Source of the DNA: Noviluteimonas sp052115395
Lineage (GTDB): Bacteria > Pseudomonadota > Gammaproteobacteria > Xanthomonadales > Xanthomonadaceae
NCBI GenBank assembly: GCA_052115395.1
Contig: JBFRGO010000002.1
Reading direction: 5' to 3' (one strand)
Length of the DNA stretch: 64,000 bases
In this document: positions 1-8,528 of the stretch, piece by piece
Layout of the letters: the number at the start of each line of letters is the position of its first letter
Position numbering within the stretch: position 1 is the first letter of the stretch
Notes under the pieces: model-generated
Seen by the model: the letters and a program-made list of their open reading frames with translations, nothing else
What the model was told of the DNA's origin: nothing
Database searches by the model: none
Program-made: the position numbers and the translations under genes

Positions 1-34
1 GGCCGCAACACCATTGCGGCTCCGGGAAGACGAA

Positions 35-1099
35 TTGAAGATTGCGCAGATCGCCCCGCTCTATGAAGCGGTTCCGCCCAAGCTCTACGGCGGCACGGAA
101 CGGGTGGTGGCCTGGCTCACCGATGCACTGGTGGATGCTGGCCACGATGTCACGCTGTTCGCTTCGGCCGAAGCACAAACGCGCGCGAAGTTGGTTTCGG
201 TGCGCGACCAGGCGATCCGCCTGGACCCGGCCGAGCACAAGTCCGACCTCGCCGCGCACATGGGCATGCTGCAGGAAGTGCGCAATCGCATGGATGAGTT
301 CGACGTGCTGCATTTCCACGTCGACATGATCCACTTCCCGTTCTTCGAGGATTGCGCGGCGCAGACGCTGACCACGCTGCATGGCCGCCTGGATCTCAAG
401 GATCTGCCGGTGGTGTATCGGCGCTGGCCGCAGTTTCCGCTCGCGTCGATTTCCAACGACCAGCGCCGTCCGCTGCGCAACGCGAACTGGATCGACACCG
501 TGCATCACGGCTTGCCAGCGACCTTGCTGCCGTTCAATGCGAACCCGCGCGGCGAATACCTCGCCTTCCTCGGCCGCATTTCGCCGGAGAAGCGCGTGGA
601 CCGTGCGATCGCCATCGCGCGGCGCGTCGGCATGCCGCTGAAAATCGCGGCGAAAGTGGACGGGGCGGACAAGGCGTACTACGAACGCGAGATCGCGCCG
701 CTGTTGCACGGCGCATCCGATGTGACCTTCGTCGGCGAGATCGGGGATGCGCAGAAGCCCGAATTCCTCGGCAATGCCGCGGCGCTGTTGTTCCCGATCG
801 ACTGGCCCGAACCCTTCGGCATCGTGATGATCGAAGCGATGGCCTGCGGCACCCCGGTCGTCGCGTGGCGCTGCGGCTCGGTGCCGGAAGTGATCGATGA
901 AGGGCAGACCGGCCGCATCGTCGACAGCGAAGACGAGGCCGTGGCGGCGACGCGCGAGGTCATCGGCTACGACCGCGCCGCGGTTCGCGCAGTCTTCGAA
1001 CGGCGCTTCACCTCGGAAGTCATGGCGGAGCGCTACGTGCGCCTCTATACGCAACTCTCACGCGGCCGGTCGCAGGACCTCGGCTTGCGCCTGGCCTGA
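35..1099 (+). CDS. Glycosyltransferase family 4 (GT-B fold)
   Basis: Predicted cytoplasmic retaining glycosyltransferase that moves a sugar from a nucleotide-sugar donor to an unknown acceptor. The N-terminal Rossmann half starts MKIAQIAP with the glycine-rich KLYGGTERV segment typical of GT4 enzymes. The C-terminal half has the donor site LGRISPEKR and the E-x7-E signature in EPFGIVMIEAMACGTP. An in-frame TTG also occurs at 14. I prefer the TTG at 35 because GGGAAGA lies just before it and the family begins with this strand. The 354-residue length is normal. The debranching-type hydrolase gene starts 6 bases after the stop, so the two are probably cotranscribed and act on the same glucan or compatible solute. 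The acceptor cannot be read from sequence. Confidence 0.85.
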   Translation: MKIAQIAPLYEAVPPKLYGGTERVVAWLTDALVDAGHDVTLFASAEAQTRAKLVSVRDQAIRLDPAEHKSDLAAHMGMLQEVRNRMDEFDVLHFHVDMIHFPFFEDCAAQTLTTLHGRLDLKDLPVVYRRWPQFPLASISNDQRRPLRNANWIDTVHHGLPATLLPFNANPRGEYLAFLGRISPEKRVDRAIAIARRVGMPLKIAAKVDGADKAYYEREIAPLLHGASDVTFVGEIGDAQKPEFLGNAAALLFPIDWPEPFGIVMIEAMACGTPVVAWRCGSVPEVIDEGQTGRIVDSEDEAVAATREVIGYDRAAVRAVFERRFTSEVMAERYVRLYTQLSRGRSQDLGLRLA

Positions 1100-1105
1100 C
1101 CGGAT

Positions 1106-3235
1106 ATGGATCCGGCGGCGACCGCCGCGCTGTATTCCACGCATGTGCTGAAGGACGGCGACAGCTTCCTCGTCGCCAACGGCTACGGCGACGTCGAGGA
1201 GGGCAGCACCGGCCTGTTCCGCGACGACACGCGCCTGCTGTCGATGTTCCGCCTGCGCCTGGGCGACACGCAGCCTGCGTTGTTGAGCGCCGCGGTCACG
1301 GCGGACAACGTCTTCTTCCTCTCGCACATGACCAATCGCCAGTTGCCGCCGCTGGGTGAGACCGCGGCGGCGGCGCACGGCCTGATCCATCTGTTGCGCT
1401 CGCGCTTCCTCTACGAGGAACGCTTGTTCGAACGCATCACGCTGATGAACTACGGGACCAATGCATTCGTGGCGCCGCTGCGCATCGAGGTCGCCGCGGA
1501 CTTCCGCGACATGTTCGAAGTGCGTGGCCAGGTGCGCCAGGCGCGCGGCAAGTTGCTCGATCCCGAAGCCTCGCTGGGCCCGCGTGGCGTGGTGTTCAGC
1601 TACGAAGGGCTGGACAAGGTGTTGCGCAAGTCGGCGGTCGCGTTCTCGCAGCCGGCGACGAACGTCAACGGCGCGACCTTCGAATTCCTGCTCCAGTTGG
1701 TGCCCGGTGTCGAGCAATCGCTGTTCGTCGAAGTGGGCAGCGAACCCGGTGGTCCCCTGCCCTCGCGCGAGCGCCACCGCGATGCCGCGGCCAAGGCGCG
1801 CAAACGCATGCGCAAGCGCGGCCGCCGAGGCGCGCACGTGCGCAGCAGCGGGCCCTTGTTCGACGCCTGGATGCAACGCTCGCGCGCGGACCTGGCGTTG
1901 CTGACGAGCGAACTGGAAACCGGCCCGTATCCGTATGCTGGCATCCCCTGGTTTTCCACGCCCTTCGGACGCGACGCGGTGATCACCGCGATGCAGACGC
2001 TGTGGCTCGACCCGGGCATCGCGCGCGGCGTGCTCGGCTTCCTCGCCGCGCACCAGGCGCAGGAAGAGTCCTCGTTCCTGGATTCGGCGCCGGGCAAGAT
2101 CATGCACGAGACGCGGCGCGGCGAGATGTCGGCGCTGCGCGAGCTGCCCTTCGGCCGCTACTACGGCGGCGTGGATACCACGCCGCTGTTCGTGATGCTC
2201 GCCGGCGCCTATGCGCGGCGTACGGGCGATGCCGGATTCATCGACACCTTGTGGCCGGCCTTGCTCGCGGCGACGGGTTGGATCGAGCGCGTGTGCGACG
2301 CCAATCGCGACGGCTTCCTCGACTATGCACGCGGCGAATCCACCGGCCTGTCGAACCAGGGCTGGAAGGACAGCGAGGACTCGGTGTTCCATGCCGACGG
2401 CCGTTTTCCGAAAGGCCCGATCGCGCTGGTGGAAGTGCAGGGTTACGCGTACGCGGCGTTCCGCGCGATGGCGGAGCTCGCCGAATTGCGACGCGACGAA
2501 ACCGGGATGCAGGTCTGGGCCGGTCGCGCAGCGCGCATGCAGGCCGCGGTCGAATCGAAATTCTGGATGGACGAACAAGGCTTCTACGGCATCGCGGTGG
2601 ATGGCGAAGGTGCGCTGTGCGCGGTGCGTTCGAGCAACCCGGGACATTTGTTGTACTGCGGATTGCCCACTGCCGCGCGCGCGGCGGACGTGGCGAAGCG
2701 CCTGATGGAACACGATTTCCACACCGGTTGGGGGCTGCGCACGCTCGCCTCGGGCCAGGCCCGCTACAACCCGATGAGCTACCACAACGGTTCGATCTGG
2801 CCGCACGACACCGCGCTGTGCGCCGCGGGCATCGCGCGCTACGGCCATCGCGACGCGGCCGTGCAGCTGTTGCGCAGCGCGTTCGAAGCCGCGGTCCACT
2901 TCGACATGCGCCTGCCCGAATTGTTCTGCGGCTTCCACCGCGTGCAGGGCGCGCCGCCGATCGCGTATCCGGTCGCGTGCATGCCGCAAGCCTGGGCCGC
3001 GGGCGCACCGTTCATGCTGTTGCAGGCATGCCTGGGCGTGGAGATCGACGGCCTGCGCGGCGAGATCCACGTCGACCGGCCGCGCTTGCCCGATGGCATC
3101 GATGAAGTGCGCTTGCACGAAGTCGCCCTCGGTGGCGAGCGCGTGGATCTGTTGTTCCGCCGCGTGGGCGAGCGCGTGGGGATGTTCGTGGAAGGGAAGA
3201 GCGCGGGGACGCCGCCGGTGCGGTTACGGAGTTGA
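1106..3235 (+). CDS. Amylo-alpha-1,6-glucosidase / glycogen debranching-type protein
   Basis: A 709-residue protein of the bacterial glycogen debranching family. An N-terminal beta-sandwich domain (about 1-220, with DGDSFLVANGYGD and FRDDTRLLS) precedes a six-hairpin alpha/alpha-barrel glycosidase domain (about 260-690). The barrel carries PWFSTPFGRD, the acidic loop SNQGWKDSEDS and NGSIWPHD, as in GH63/GH15-like debranching enzymes. There is no signal peptide, so it is probably cytoplasmic. Family members hydrolyse alpha-glucosidic linkages; the exact substrate is unknown. It follows a GT4 gene by 6 bases. Its last 12 coding bases overlap the 3' end of the convergent immunity-like gene. Confidence 0.85.
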   Translation: MDPAATAALYSTHVLKDGDSFLVANGYGDVEEGSTGLFRDDTRLLSMFRLRLGDTQPALLSAAVTADNVFFLSHMTNRQLPPLGETAAAAHGLIHLLRSRFLYEERLFERITLMNYGTNAFVAPLRIEVAADFRDMFEVRGQVRQARGKLLDPEASLGPRGVVFSYEGLDKVLRKSAVAFSQPATNVNGATFEFLLQLVPGVEQSLFVEVGSEPGGPLPSRERHRDAAAKARKRMRKRGRRGAHVRSSGPLFDAWMQRSRADLALLTSELETGPYPYAGIPWFSTPFGRDAVITAMQTLWLDPGIARGVLGFLAAHQAQEESSFLDSAPGKIMHETRRGEMSALRELPFGRYYGGVDTTPLFVMLAGAYARRTGDAGFIDTLWPALLAATGWIERVCDANRDGFLDYARGESTGLSNQGWKDSEDSVFHADGRFPKGPIALVEVQGYAYAAFRAMAELAELRRDETGMQVWAGRAARMQAAVESKFWMDEQGFYGIAVDGEGALCAVRSSNPGHLLYCGLPTAARAADVAKRLMEHDFHTGWGLRTLASGQARYNPMSYHNGSIWPHDTALCAAGIARYGHRDAAVQLLRSAFEAAVHFDMRLPELFCGFHRVQGAPPIAYPVACMPQAWAAGAPFMLLQACLGVEIDGLRGEIHVDRPRLPDGIDEVRLHEVALGGERVDLLFRRVGERVGMFVEGKSAGTPPVRLRS

Positions 3236-3931
3236 GACCCAGGATTTTTGGGATTGCCAACCGCGCGTGGGCACTGTGTACCAATCGATCCACCTGCGGG
3301 TCGGAATGTCGAACCAAGCTTCGATCTCATCCGGTGTGCCGCGTTCGAGCACATGGCGCACGCGCTCGGCGAAAGGACCTGCGACGGCATGTCTCACCGG
3401 GAATCCTTCCAGCCGGGTCGTGAACGCGAGCATCGTCGTGGGCAGCGCGAGATGGCTTCGGAGTTCCGCGATTTCATTCCTGGGCGCCATGTCACCAAGT
3501 GCACCTTTTCGAGACGCGCGCTCCAACCGTTTGTAGGCCCTGCGCTCGACGCGCGTGGCGGCATACAGGTTTCGCCGGCCGGTCGTTTCGGTTGCGAGCA
3601 GTGCGAAAAGGCACGGATCGGGATGCCACATCAGTCCGGAGGACAAGCCGACGATCAGCCCGCCGGCGTCATCGACGAGGAATGCATTCGGCGCGAATGG
3701 GCGCTGTACGTCATGCGGTCCATCGATCAGCTCCCCTCGCCAGAGGTCTGCGTCGCTCGTGGCGCGCACGACGATCGTGCCGCGCAGATCGCCGTCACTC
3801 ACCCGCAGGATCATGCCTTCTTCGAGGACCAGTCCAAGTGCGGCGATGTCCCGCACGGTGCCGTAGGCATTGAACCGGAACCCGTCGATATCGAGGCTGT
3901 TGAAGTCGACGTAGATGCGTGGCGGGATCAT
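3224..3931 (-). CDS. Unknown protein, presumed immunity partner of the RHS-core protein
   Basis: A 235-residue protein of no family I recognise. It has no signal peptide or membrane segment and is rich in short beta-prone stretches at the N-terminus (IYVDFNSLDIDGFRF). A basic middle follows (RRAYKRLERASRKG), and the C-terminus is a Trp-rich segment with RRWIDWYTVPTRGW. Its ATG overlaps the TGA of the upstream RHS-core gene by 4 bases, so the two are translationally coupled. In polymorphic toxin loci the gene directly behind the toxin normally encodes immunity. That role is inference from position, not from homology. Its 3' end overlaps the convergent debranching gene by 12 bases. Confidence 0.6.
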   Translation of the reverse strand: MIPPRIYVDFNSLDIDGFRFNAYGTVRDIAALGLVLEEGMILRVSDGDLRGTIVVRATSDADLWRGELIDGPHDVQRPFAPNAFLVDDAGGLIVGLSSGLMWHPDPCLFALLATETTGRRNLYAATRVERRAYKRLERASRKGALGDMAPRNEIAELRSHLALPTTMLAFTTRLEGFPVRHAVAGPFAERVRHVLERGTPDEIEAWFDIPTRRWIDWYTVPTRGWQSQKSWVSTP

Positions 3932-4641
3932 GGGTTCTTCGCCGAGTTCCTCTGGATTTCCATCAGCTGCGACGCGGTCTCGGGAGCCAGCCCCGTGACC
4001 GTCGCGTGGTTTGGAGATTGCCCTAGCGTAATTATCACATCGCCGCCGGCCGCCCTGATCGAGCCCACGTTCGTGACACCCACCTGGTTATTTCGAATCG
4101 GCGCGCAAAGTTCGCACACGGTTTTGCCTGCAGCGCTTTCGACGGAGAATCCGACGACTCCGGCGCCTTCATGCAATCCGGTGCCCTTGGCGATCCCTTC
4201 CGGGCTATTGCCGCCTAGAGGAGGATTCGCGTTGCCTCCCCGAACGACAAGCGCTTCATCCGGCAATCGCGCAGCCGCCCGACTCGCCTGGACCCCAAGC
4301 CCCACCCCACCCGGAACCCCCGGCGTGAGAATCGCCGCGACATCCGCGCCGATGCCGAGCCCATCGACGACCGCGGCGCCGAAATTCCCGGCGCGCACGT
4401 TGTCGTAAAGACTCTTCGCGCCGAATGCCACGCTCGGCACGCCGATGAACAAGTCTTCGGCCCAACGCCCATCGGGGTCGCGGAAGCGATACGGGTTGTC
4501 GTTCGCGTAGGCGTAGCGGTTGAAGCCCGCGCCGCTGTCGGCTTGCGCTTGCACCGGATCGACGGAAACGAATCGCGCATCGGCCGGCCACGCGGCGATG
4601 AGCAACAGGAACAACGCAAGCAGGCGCGCCATGCACGGCAT
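3928..4641 (-). CDS. Secreted short RHS-repeat-associated core protein with toxin-like C-terminus
   Basis: A 237-residue protein. Residues 1-22 form a signal peptide (ARLLALFLLLIAAWPADA). The end of the RHS core follows at once: RFVSVDPVQ, then NRYAYANDNPYRFRDPDGR, the conserved boundary where polymorphic RHS toxins switch to a variable C-terminal effector. The full RHS beta-cage is absent; only the boundary segment remains. The linker FGAKSLYDNVRAGNFGAAVVDGL and PGVPGG is typical of RHS C-termini. The last 70 residues contain a CELC pair and the segment PNHATVTGLAPETAS, whose toxin class I cannot name. ATG codons at 4641 and 4632 are both possible. It could be an orphan effector cassette or an exported stand-alone toxin. 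Confidence 0.7.
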   Translation of the reverse strand: MPCMARLLALFLLLIAAWPADARFVSVDPVQAQADSGAGFNRYAYANDNPYRFRDPDGRWAEDLFIGVPSVAFGAKSLYDNVRAGNFGAAVVDGLGIGADVAAILTPGVPGGVGLGVQASRAAARLPDEALVVRGGNANPPLGGNSPEGIAKGTGLHEGAGVVGFSVESAAGKTVCELCAPIRNNQVGVTNVGSIRAAGGDVIITLGQSPNHATVTGLAPETASQLMEIQRNSAKNP

Positions 4642-4721
4642 CCGGTTCGGGATGCCGCGATGGTCCTCAGGCGTGCTGGGTTATCCGAGCCGAAGCGGCT
4701 CTACGTCGATGCGACGCGAGA

Positions 4722-5951
4722 TCAGATTTCGTACGCCGATTCGCCGTGGGCGCTGATGTCGAGGCCTTCGCGCTCGCTGTCGTGGTCCACGCGCAGGCCG
4801 CGCAGGCGTTTGGCGATCTGGAACGCAAGGAAGGCGACCAGACCCGACCATGCGAGCGTGATCGCCACGCCCGCTGATTGCACGGCCACCTGGTGCGCGA
4901 TGTCGAAGTCCGCCGCGCCCGTGCCGCCGAGCGAAGGCGCGGTGAACACACCCGTCAGCACTGCGCCGACGATGCCGCACACACCGTGGATGCCGAAGAC
5001 ATCCAGCGAATCATCGGCACGCAAATGACGCTTGAGTGCGTTCACACCCCAGAATCCCGCGGCGCCGCCGCACGCACCGATCACCATCGCGCCACCCACG
5101 CCGACCGAGCCGCACGCCGGCGTGATCGCGACCAGGCCGGCGACGGCGCCGGATGCCGCGCCCAGCATCGACGCGCGCGCGCGCAACACCGCTTCGATCG
5201 CGCTCCACGTCAGCACCGCGGCGGCAGCCGCGAGCAAGGTATTGGCGAAAGCGAGCGCGGCGACACCGTTGGCTTCGAGTGCAGAGCCCGCGTTGAAGCC
5301 GAACCACCCGACCCATAACAAGGACGCGCCGACATAGGTCAGCGGCAGGTTGTGCGGGGACAAACGCTCGCGACCGAAACCGATGCGCGGCCCGAGCATG
5401 TATGCGCCGACCAGGCCGGCGACGCCCGCGTTGATGTGCACGACGGTGCCGCCCGCGAAATCCAGCGCACCCAGCTTGAAGAGGAATCCGTTGCCGGCCC
5501 ACACCATGTGTGCGAGCGGCAGGTAGGCGAAGGTGAACCACAAGGCCGCGAACAACAGCACCGCCGCGAATTTCGCGCGTTCCGCGATCGCACCGACCAC
5601 CAGCGCGCAACTGATCGCCGCGAATGCGCCCTGGAATGCGACGTACGCCAATTCGGGAATGACCACGCCCTGCGTGAATGTCGCCACGGTCGACGATGGC
5701 CCGATGCCCGAGAGCATCGCCTTGCCGAATCCGCCGATCCACGCGTTGCCGCCGTCGAAGGCAAGCGAGTAGCCGTACGCCACCCACAGCACCAGTGCGA
5801 GCGAGGCGACGACCAGGACCTGCATCAGCACCGAGAGGATGTTCTTCGCGCGCACCAGGCCGCCGTAGAACAGCGCCAAGCCGGGGACGATCATCAGCAT
5901 CACGAGCACGGTGGACACGAACATCCACGCGACGTCGCCCTTGTCGACCAT
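4722..5951 (-). CDS. amtB: Ammonium transporter AmtB
   Basis: A 409-residue Amt/Mep/Rh-family channel for NH3/NH4+ in the inner membrane. About eleven hydrophobic helices are visible, with the family motifs GLALFYGGLVR, DFAGGTVVHINAG (pore His) and GFNAGSALEANG, and the second conserved His in FGIHGVCG. Cleavable leaders occur in some Amt proteins; none is obvious here. GGGAGGCGGC before the ATG is a good ribosome binding site. It lies 69 bases downstream of glnA and is probably expressed from the sigma-54 promoter in front of glnA. No PII gene (glnB/glnK) sits between or beside them, although that arrangement is common in related genomes. Confidence 0.95.
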   Translation of the reverse strand: MVDKGDVAWMFVSTVLVMLMIVPGLALFYGGLVRAKNILSVLMQVLVVASLALVLWVAYGYSLAFDGGNAWIGGFGKAMLSGIGPSSTVATFTQGVVIPELAYVAFQGAFAAISCALVVGAIAERAKFAAVLLFAALWFTFAYLPLAHMVWAGNGFLFKLGALDFAGGTVVHINAGVAGLVGAYMLGPRIGFGRERLSPHNLPLTYVGASLLWVGWFGFNAGSALEANGVAALAFANTLLAAAAAVLTWSAIEAVLRARASMLGAASGAVAGLVAITPACGSVGVGGAMVIGACGGAAGFWGVNALKRHLRADDSLDVFGIHGVCGIVGAVLTGVFTAPSLGGTGAADFDIAHQVAVQSAGVAITLAWSGLVAFLAFQIAKRLRGLRVDHDSEREGLDISAHGESAYEI

Positions 5952-5968
5952 GCCGCCTCCCGATATGG

Positions 5969-5994
5969 CCCCTCCCCTGCGTGCAGGGGAGGGG
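5969..5994. repeat. Perfect 12-bp inverted repeat between glnA and amtB
   Basis: Arms CCCCTCCCCTGC (5969-5980) and GCAGGGGAGGGG (5983-5994) are perfectly complementary around a 2-base spacer, and G-rich sequence follows. No T-run follows on either strand, so it is not a standard intrinsic terminator. In the glnA-amtB mRNA it would form a very stable hairpin just before the amtB ribosome binding site. It may be a REP-like dispersed element or an attenuating/processing hairpin that lowers amtB relative to glnA. Confidence 0.7.
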
Positions 5995-6020
5995 TTGGGG
6001 TGGGGTAACGCCTTGACCGA

Positions 6021-7430
6021 TTACAGCGTGTAGTACATCTGGTACTCGAGCGGATGCGTCGCCGCGCGGAAGCGCGTGACTTCCTGCATCTTCAGCGCGA
6101 TGTAGCCGTCGATGAAGTCGTCGGTGAACACGCCGCCGGCCTTGAGGAACTCGCGGTCCTTGTCGAGCGCTTCGAGCGCCTGGTCCAGCGAGTGGCACAC
6201 GGTGGGGATGTTCTTCTCTTCTTCCGGCGGCAGGTCGTACAGGTCCTTGTCGCTCGGCGCGCCCGGGTCGATCTGGTTCTTGATGCCGTCCAGGCCGGCC
6301 ATCATCAGCGCGGCGAAGATCAGGTAACCGGAGTTCATCGGGTCGGGGAAGCGGATCTCGATGCGGCGCGCCTTCGGGTTGGCCACGTACGGGATGCGGC
6401 ACGAAGCCGAACGATTGCGCGCCGAGTAGGCGAGCATCACCGGCGCTTCGTAACCCGGCACCAGGCGCTTGTAGGAGTTGGTGGTCGAGTTGGCGAACGC
6501 GTTGATCGCGCGCGCGTGCTTGAAGATGCCGCCGATGTACCACAGCGCCATCTGCGACAGGCCGCCGTAACCATCGCCCGAGAACAGGTTCACGCCGCCC
6601 TTGGCGAGCGACTGGTGCACGTGCATGCCGCTGCCGTTGTCGCCGACCAGCGGCTTGGGCATGAAGGTGACGGTCTTGCCGTTGCGGTGGGCGACGTTCT
6701 TGATGACGTACTTCATCGTCAGCAGTTCGTCGGCCTTCTTCACCAGCGAGTTGAACTTGGTGCCGATTTCGCACTGGCCCGCGTTCGCCACTTCGTGGTG
6801 GTGCACTTCCACTTCCATGCCGACTTCTTCCAGCGTCTTGCACATTTCGGCGCGCAGGTCGTGCAGCGAGTCCAGCGGCGCGACGGGGAAGTAACCGCCC
6901 TTCACCATCGGACGGTAGCCGGTGTTGCCGCCTTCATATTCGCGGCCGGAGTTCCATGCCGCTTCTTCGGAGTCGACGTGGAAGAAGGTGTGGCCCATGT
7001 CGTTGGCGAAACGGACGCTGTCGAAGATGAAGAACTCGGGTTCCGGACCGAAGAAGGCCTGGTCGGCGATGCCGCTGGACTTCAGGAAGGCTTCGGCGCG
7101 CTTGGCGACACCGCGCGGGTCACGGCCGTAGGCCTGCATCGTGGCCGGGTCGAGGATGTCGCACGTCAGCACGAGCGTCGGGTCGGCGGTGAACGGATCG
7201 AGGAAGGCGGTGGTGGAATCGGGCAGCAGGACCATGTCCGATTCGTTGATGCCCTTCCAGCCGGAGATCGACGAGCCGTCGAACATCTTGCCGTCCTCGA
7301 ACAGCGAGGCATCGACGATCGACTTCGGGAAGGTCACGTGGTGCTGCACACCGCGCATGTCGCAGAAGCGCAGGTCGACGAATTCGACCTTGTGGTCCTT
7401 GATGAGCTTTTCGACGTGTTCGAGGGACAT
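6021..7430 (-). CDS. glnA: Type I glutamine synthetase GlnA
   Basis: ATP-dependent ligation of ammonia to glutamate, giving glutamine; a cytoplasmic dodecamer. The 469-residue length is that of a GSI-beta enzyme. An N-terminal beta-grasp (CDMRGVQHHVTFP) precedes the catalytic domain with FDGSSISGWKGI, the ATP/glutamate site GDNGSGMHVHQSL and the NRSASCRIP loop. The adenylylation-site segment LYDLPPEE is present, so GlnE control is expected. The frame is open to 7502, but MSLEHVEK at 7430 matches the family start and has AGGA upstream. A -24/-12 promoter and two NtrC sites upstream indicate nitrogen control, and amtB follows. Confidence 0.97.
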   Translation of the reverse strand: MSLEHVEKLIKDHKVEFVDLRFCDMRGVQHHVTFPKSIVDASLFEDGKMFDGSSISGWKGINESDMVLLPDSTTAFLDPFTADPTLVLTCDILDPATMQAYGRDPRGVAKRAEAFLKSSGIADQAFFGPEPEFFIFDSVRFANDMGHTFFHVDSEEAAWNSGREYEGGNTGYRPMVKGGYFPVAPLDSLHDLRAEMCKTLEEVGMEVEVHHHEVANAGQCEIGTKFNSLVKKADELLTMKYVIKNVAHRNGKTVTFMPKPLVGDNGSGMHVHQSLAKGGVNLFSGDGYGGLSQMALWYIGGIFKHARAINAFANSTTNSYKRLVPGYEAPVMLAYSARNRSASCRIPYVANPKARRIEIRFPDPMNSGYLIFAALMMAGLDGIKNQIDPGAPSDKDLYDLPPEEEKNIPTVCHSLDQALEALDKDREFLKAGGVFTDDFIDGYIALKMQEVTRFRAATHPLEYQMYYTL

Positions 7431-7485
7431 GGCGGTTTCCTGGGGACGGGAGGTGGGTCGGCGCTTGCCGGGACCCCCTAGGTAG

Positions 7486-7501
7486 AGCAAGGCGCGTGCC
7501 A
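7486..7501 (-). promoter_or_regulatory. Sigma-54 (-24/-12) promoter of glnA
   Basis: Read on the minus strand the bases are TGGCAC-GCGCC-TTGCT, an exact match to the RpoN consensus TGGCAC-N5-TTGCW. It lies 55 bases upstream of the glnA ATG, which predicts a start of transcription near 7475 and a 5' leader of about 45 bases. NtrC sites at 7563 and 7595 are at activator distance. Confidence 0.88.
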
Positions 7502-7562
7502 AGCGCGGCGGCCTTGTAAGCGATTGAATTCAAACGTTTTGGCGGGCGTGCGCAAGATCGCG

Positions 7563-7579
7563 GGCACTTGATTGGTGCA
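7563..7579. promoter_or_regulatory. NtrC binding site upstream of glnA (proximal)
   Basis: GGCACT-N5-GGTGCA fits the dyad consensus TGCACC-N5-GGTGCA, with one perfect half and GCAC retained in the other. Its centre is about 97 bases upstream of the predicted glnA transcription start, a usual position for an NtrC enhancer. Confidence 0.75.
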
Positions 7580-7594
7580 GCCATCTCCCGCACT

Positions 7595-7611
7595 TGCACC
7601 AAGACCGCGCG
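7595..7611. promoter_or_regulatory. NtrC binding site upstream of glnA (distal, weaker)
   Basis: TGCACC-N5-CGCGCG keeps one perfect NtrC half-site and a degenerate second half. Its centre lies 32 bases, three helical turns, beyond the proximal site. That spacing is typical of cooperative NtrC enhancer pairs. Confidence 0.5.
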
Positions 7612-7648
7612 AAACCGGCCGTGACGCCGTCGCCCACGCGCGATGCCC

Positions 7649-7654
7649 TACGAT
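7649..7654 (+). promoter_or_regulatory. Possible -10 element of uppP
   Basis: TACGAT lies 39 bases upstream of the uppP ATG and would start transcription near 7661. No clear -35 hexamer is seen. The element shares the 263-base divergent region with the glnA control sites. Confidence 0.35.
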
Positions 7655-7693
7655 GCGCGCTCCCGCCCTCGCCGACCCGACGACGCCTTCCCC

Positions 7694-8524
7694 ATGACCG
7701 ACTTCCTCGCCGCGCTGCTGCTCGGCATCATCGAAGGCATCACCGAGTTCCTCCCGATTTCCTCCACCGGCCACCTGCTCATCGCCGAGCGCTGGCTGGG
7801 ACATCGCAGCGATCTGTTCAACATCGCGATCCAGGCCGGCGCGATCCTCGCGGTGGTGCTGATCTATCGCGAACGCCTGTGGCAACTGGCCGACAGCTTC
7901 CTGCACCCGGCAAAAGCGCAACCCGTGCACGGCCAAGCGCCGCGCGACTACGCCATCAAACTGACGGCGGCGTTCCTCGTCACGGCCGTGCTCGGCCTGA
8001 TCGTGAAGAAACTCGGCTTCGAATTGCCGGAGGACGTCGCGCCGGTGGCGTGGGCCCTGGTGATCGGCGCGGCCTGGATGGTGCTCGCCGAACAACTGGC
8101 GGCCAAGCGCGCGCAAGTGCTGGGCGAGCGCGCGACGATCACCTGGACCGTGGCGATTCTCGTCGGCGTGGCGCAAGTGGTGGCCGGCGTGTTCCCGGGA
8201 ACCTCGCGTTCGGCGGCCACGATTTTCGTCGCACTGCTGTTCGGCACGACGAACCGGAAGGCGGCGACCGAATTCGCCTTCCTCGTCGGCATTCCGACGA
8301 TGTTCGCCGCGACGGGCTACGAATTGCTCCACGTCGCACGCGAAGGCGGCCTGGCCGGCGAAGACTGGGGTTCGCTCGCGGTGGCGTTCGTCGCTTCCGC
8401 ATTGACGGCGTTCGCCGCGGTGAAGTGGTTGCTGCGCTACATCCAGAGCCACCGGTTCACGGTGTTCGCGGTGTATCGCGTGATCCTCGGCGCCGCGCTG
8501 TTGCTGCTGGTGCCTTCGCCCTGA
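7694..8524 (+). CDS. uppP: Undecaprenyl-diphosphatase UppP (BacA)
   Basis: An integral membrane phosphatase that recycles undecaprenyl diphosphate to the lipid carrier used for peptidoglycan and other envelope polymers. The 276-residue protein shows the family signatures GIIEGITEFLPISSTGHL (active-site Glu and Ser/Thr) and FPGTSRSAATI, and several hydrophobic helices. I start at the ATG at 7694, giving MTDFLAALLLGIIEG; the 17 upstream residues of the open frame are Arg/Pro-rich and not membrane-like. It is monocistronic and divergent from glnA. Confidence 0.95.
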   Translation: MTDFLAALLLGIIEGITEFLPISSTGHLLIAERWLGHRSDLFNIAIQAGAILAVVLIYRERLWQLADSFLHPAKAQPVHGQAPRDYAIKLTAAFLVTAVLGLIVKKLGFELPEDVAPVAWALVIGAAWMVLAEQLAAKRAQVLGERATITWTVAILVGVAQVVAGVFPGTSRSAATIFVALLFGTTNRKAATEFAFLVGIPTMFAATGYELLHVAREGGLAGEDWGSLAVAFVASALTAFAAVKWLLRYIQSHRFTVFAVYRVILGAALLLLVPSP

Positions 8525-8528
8525 TCGA

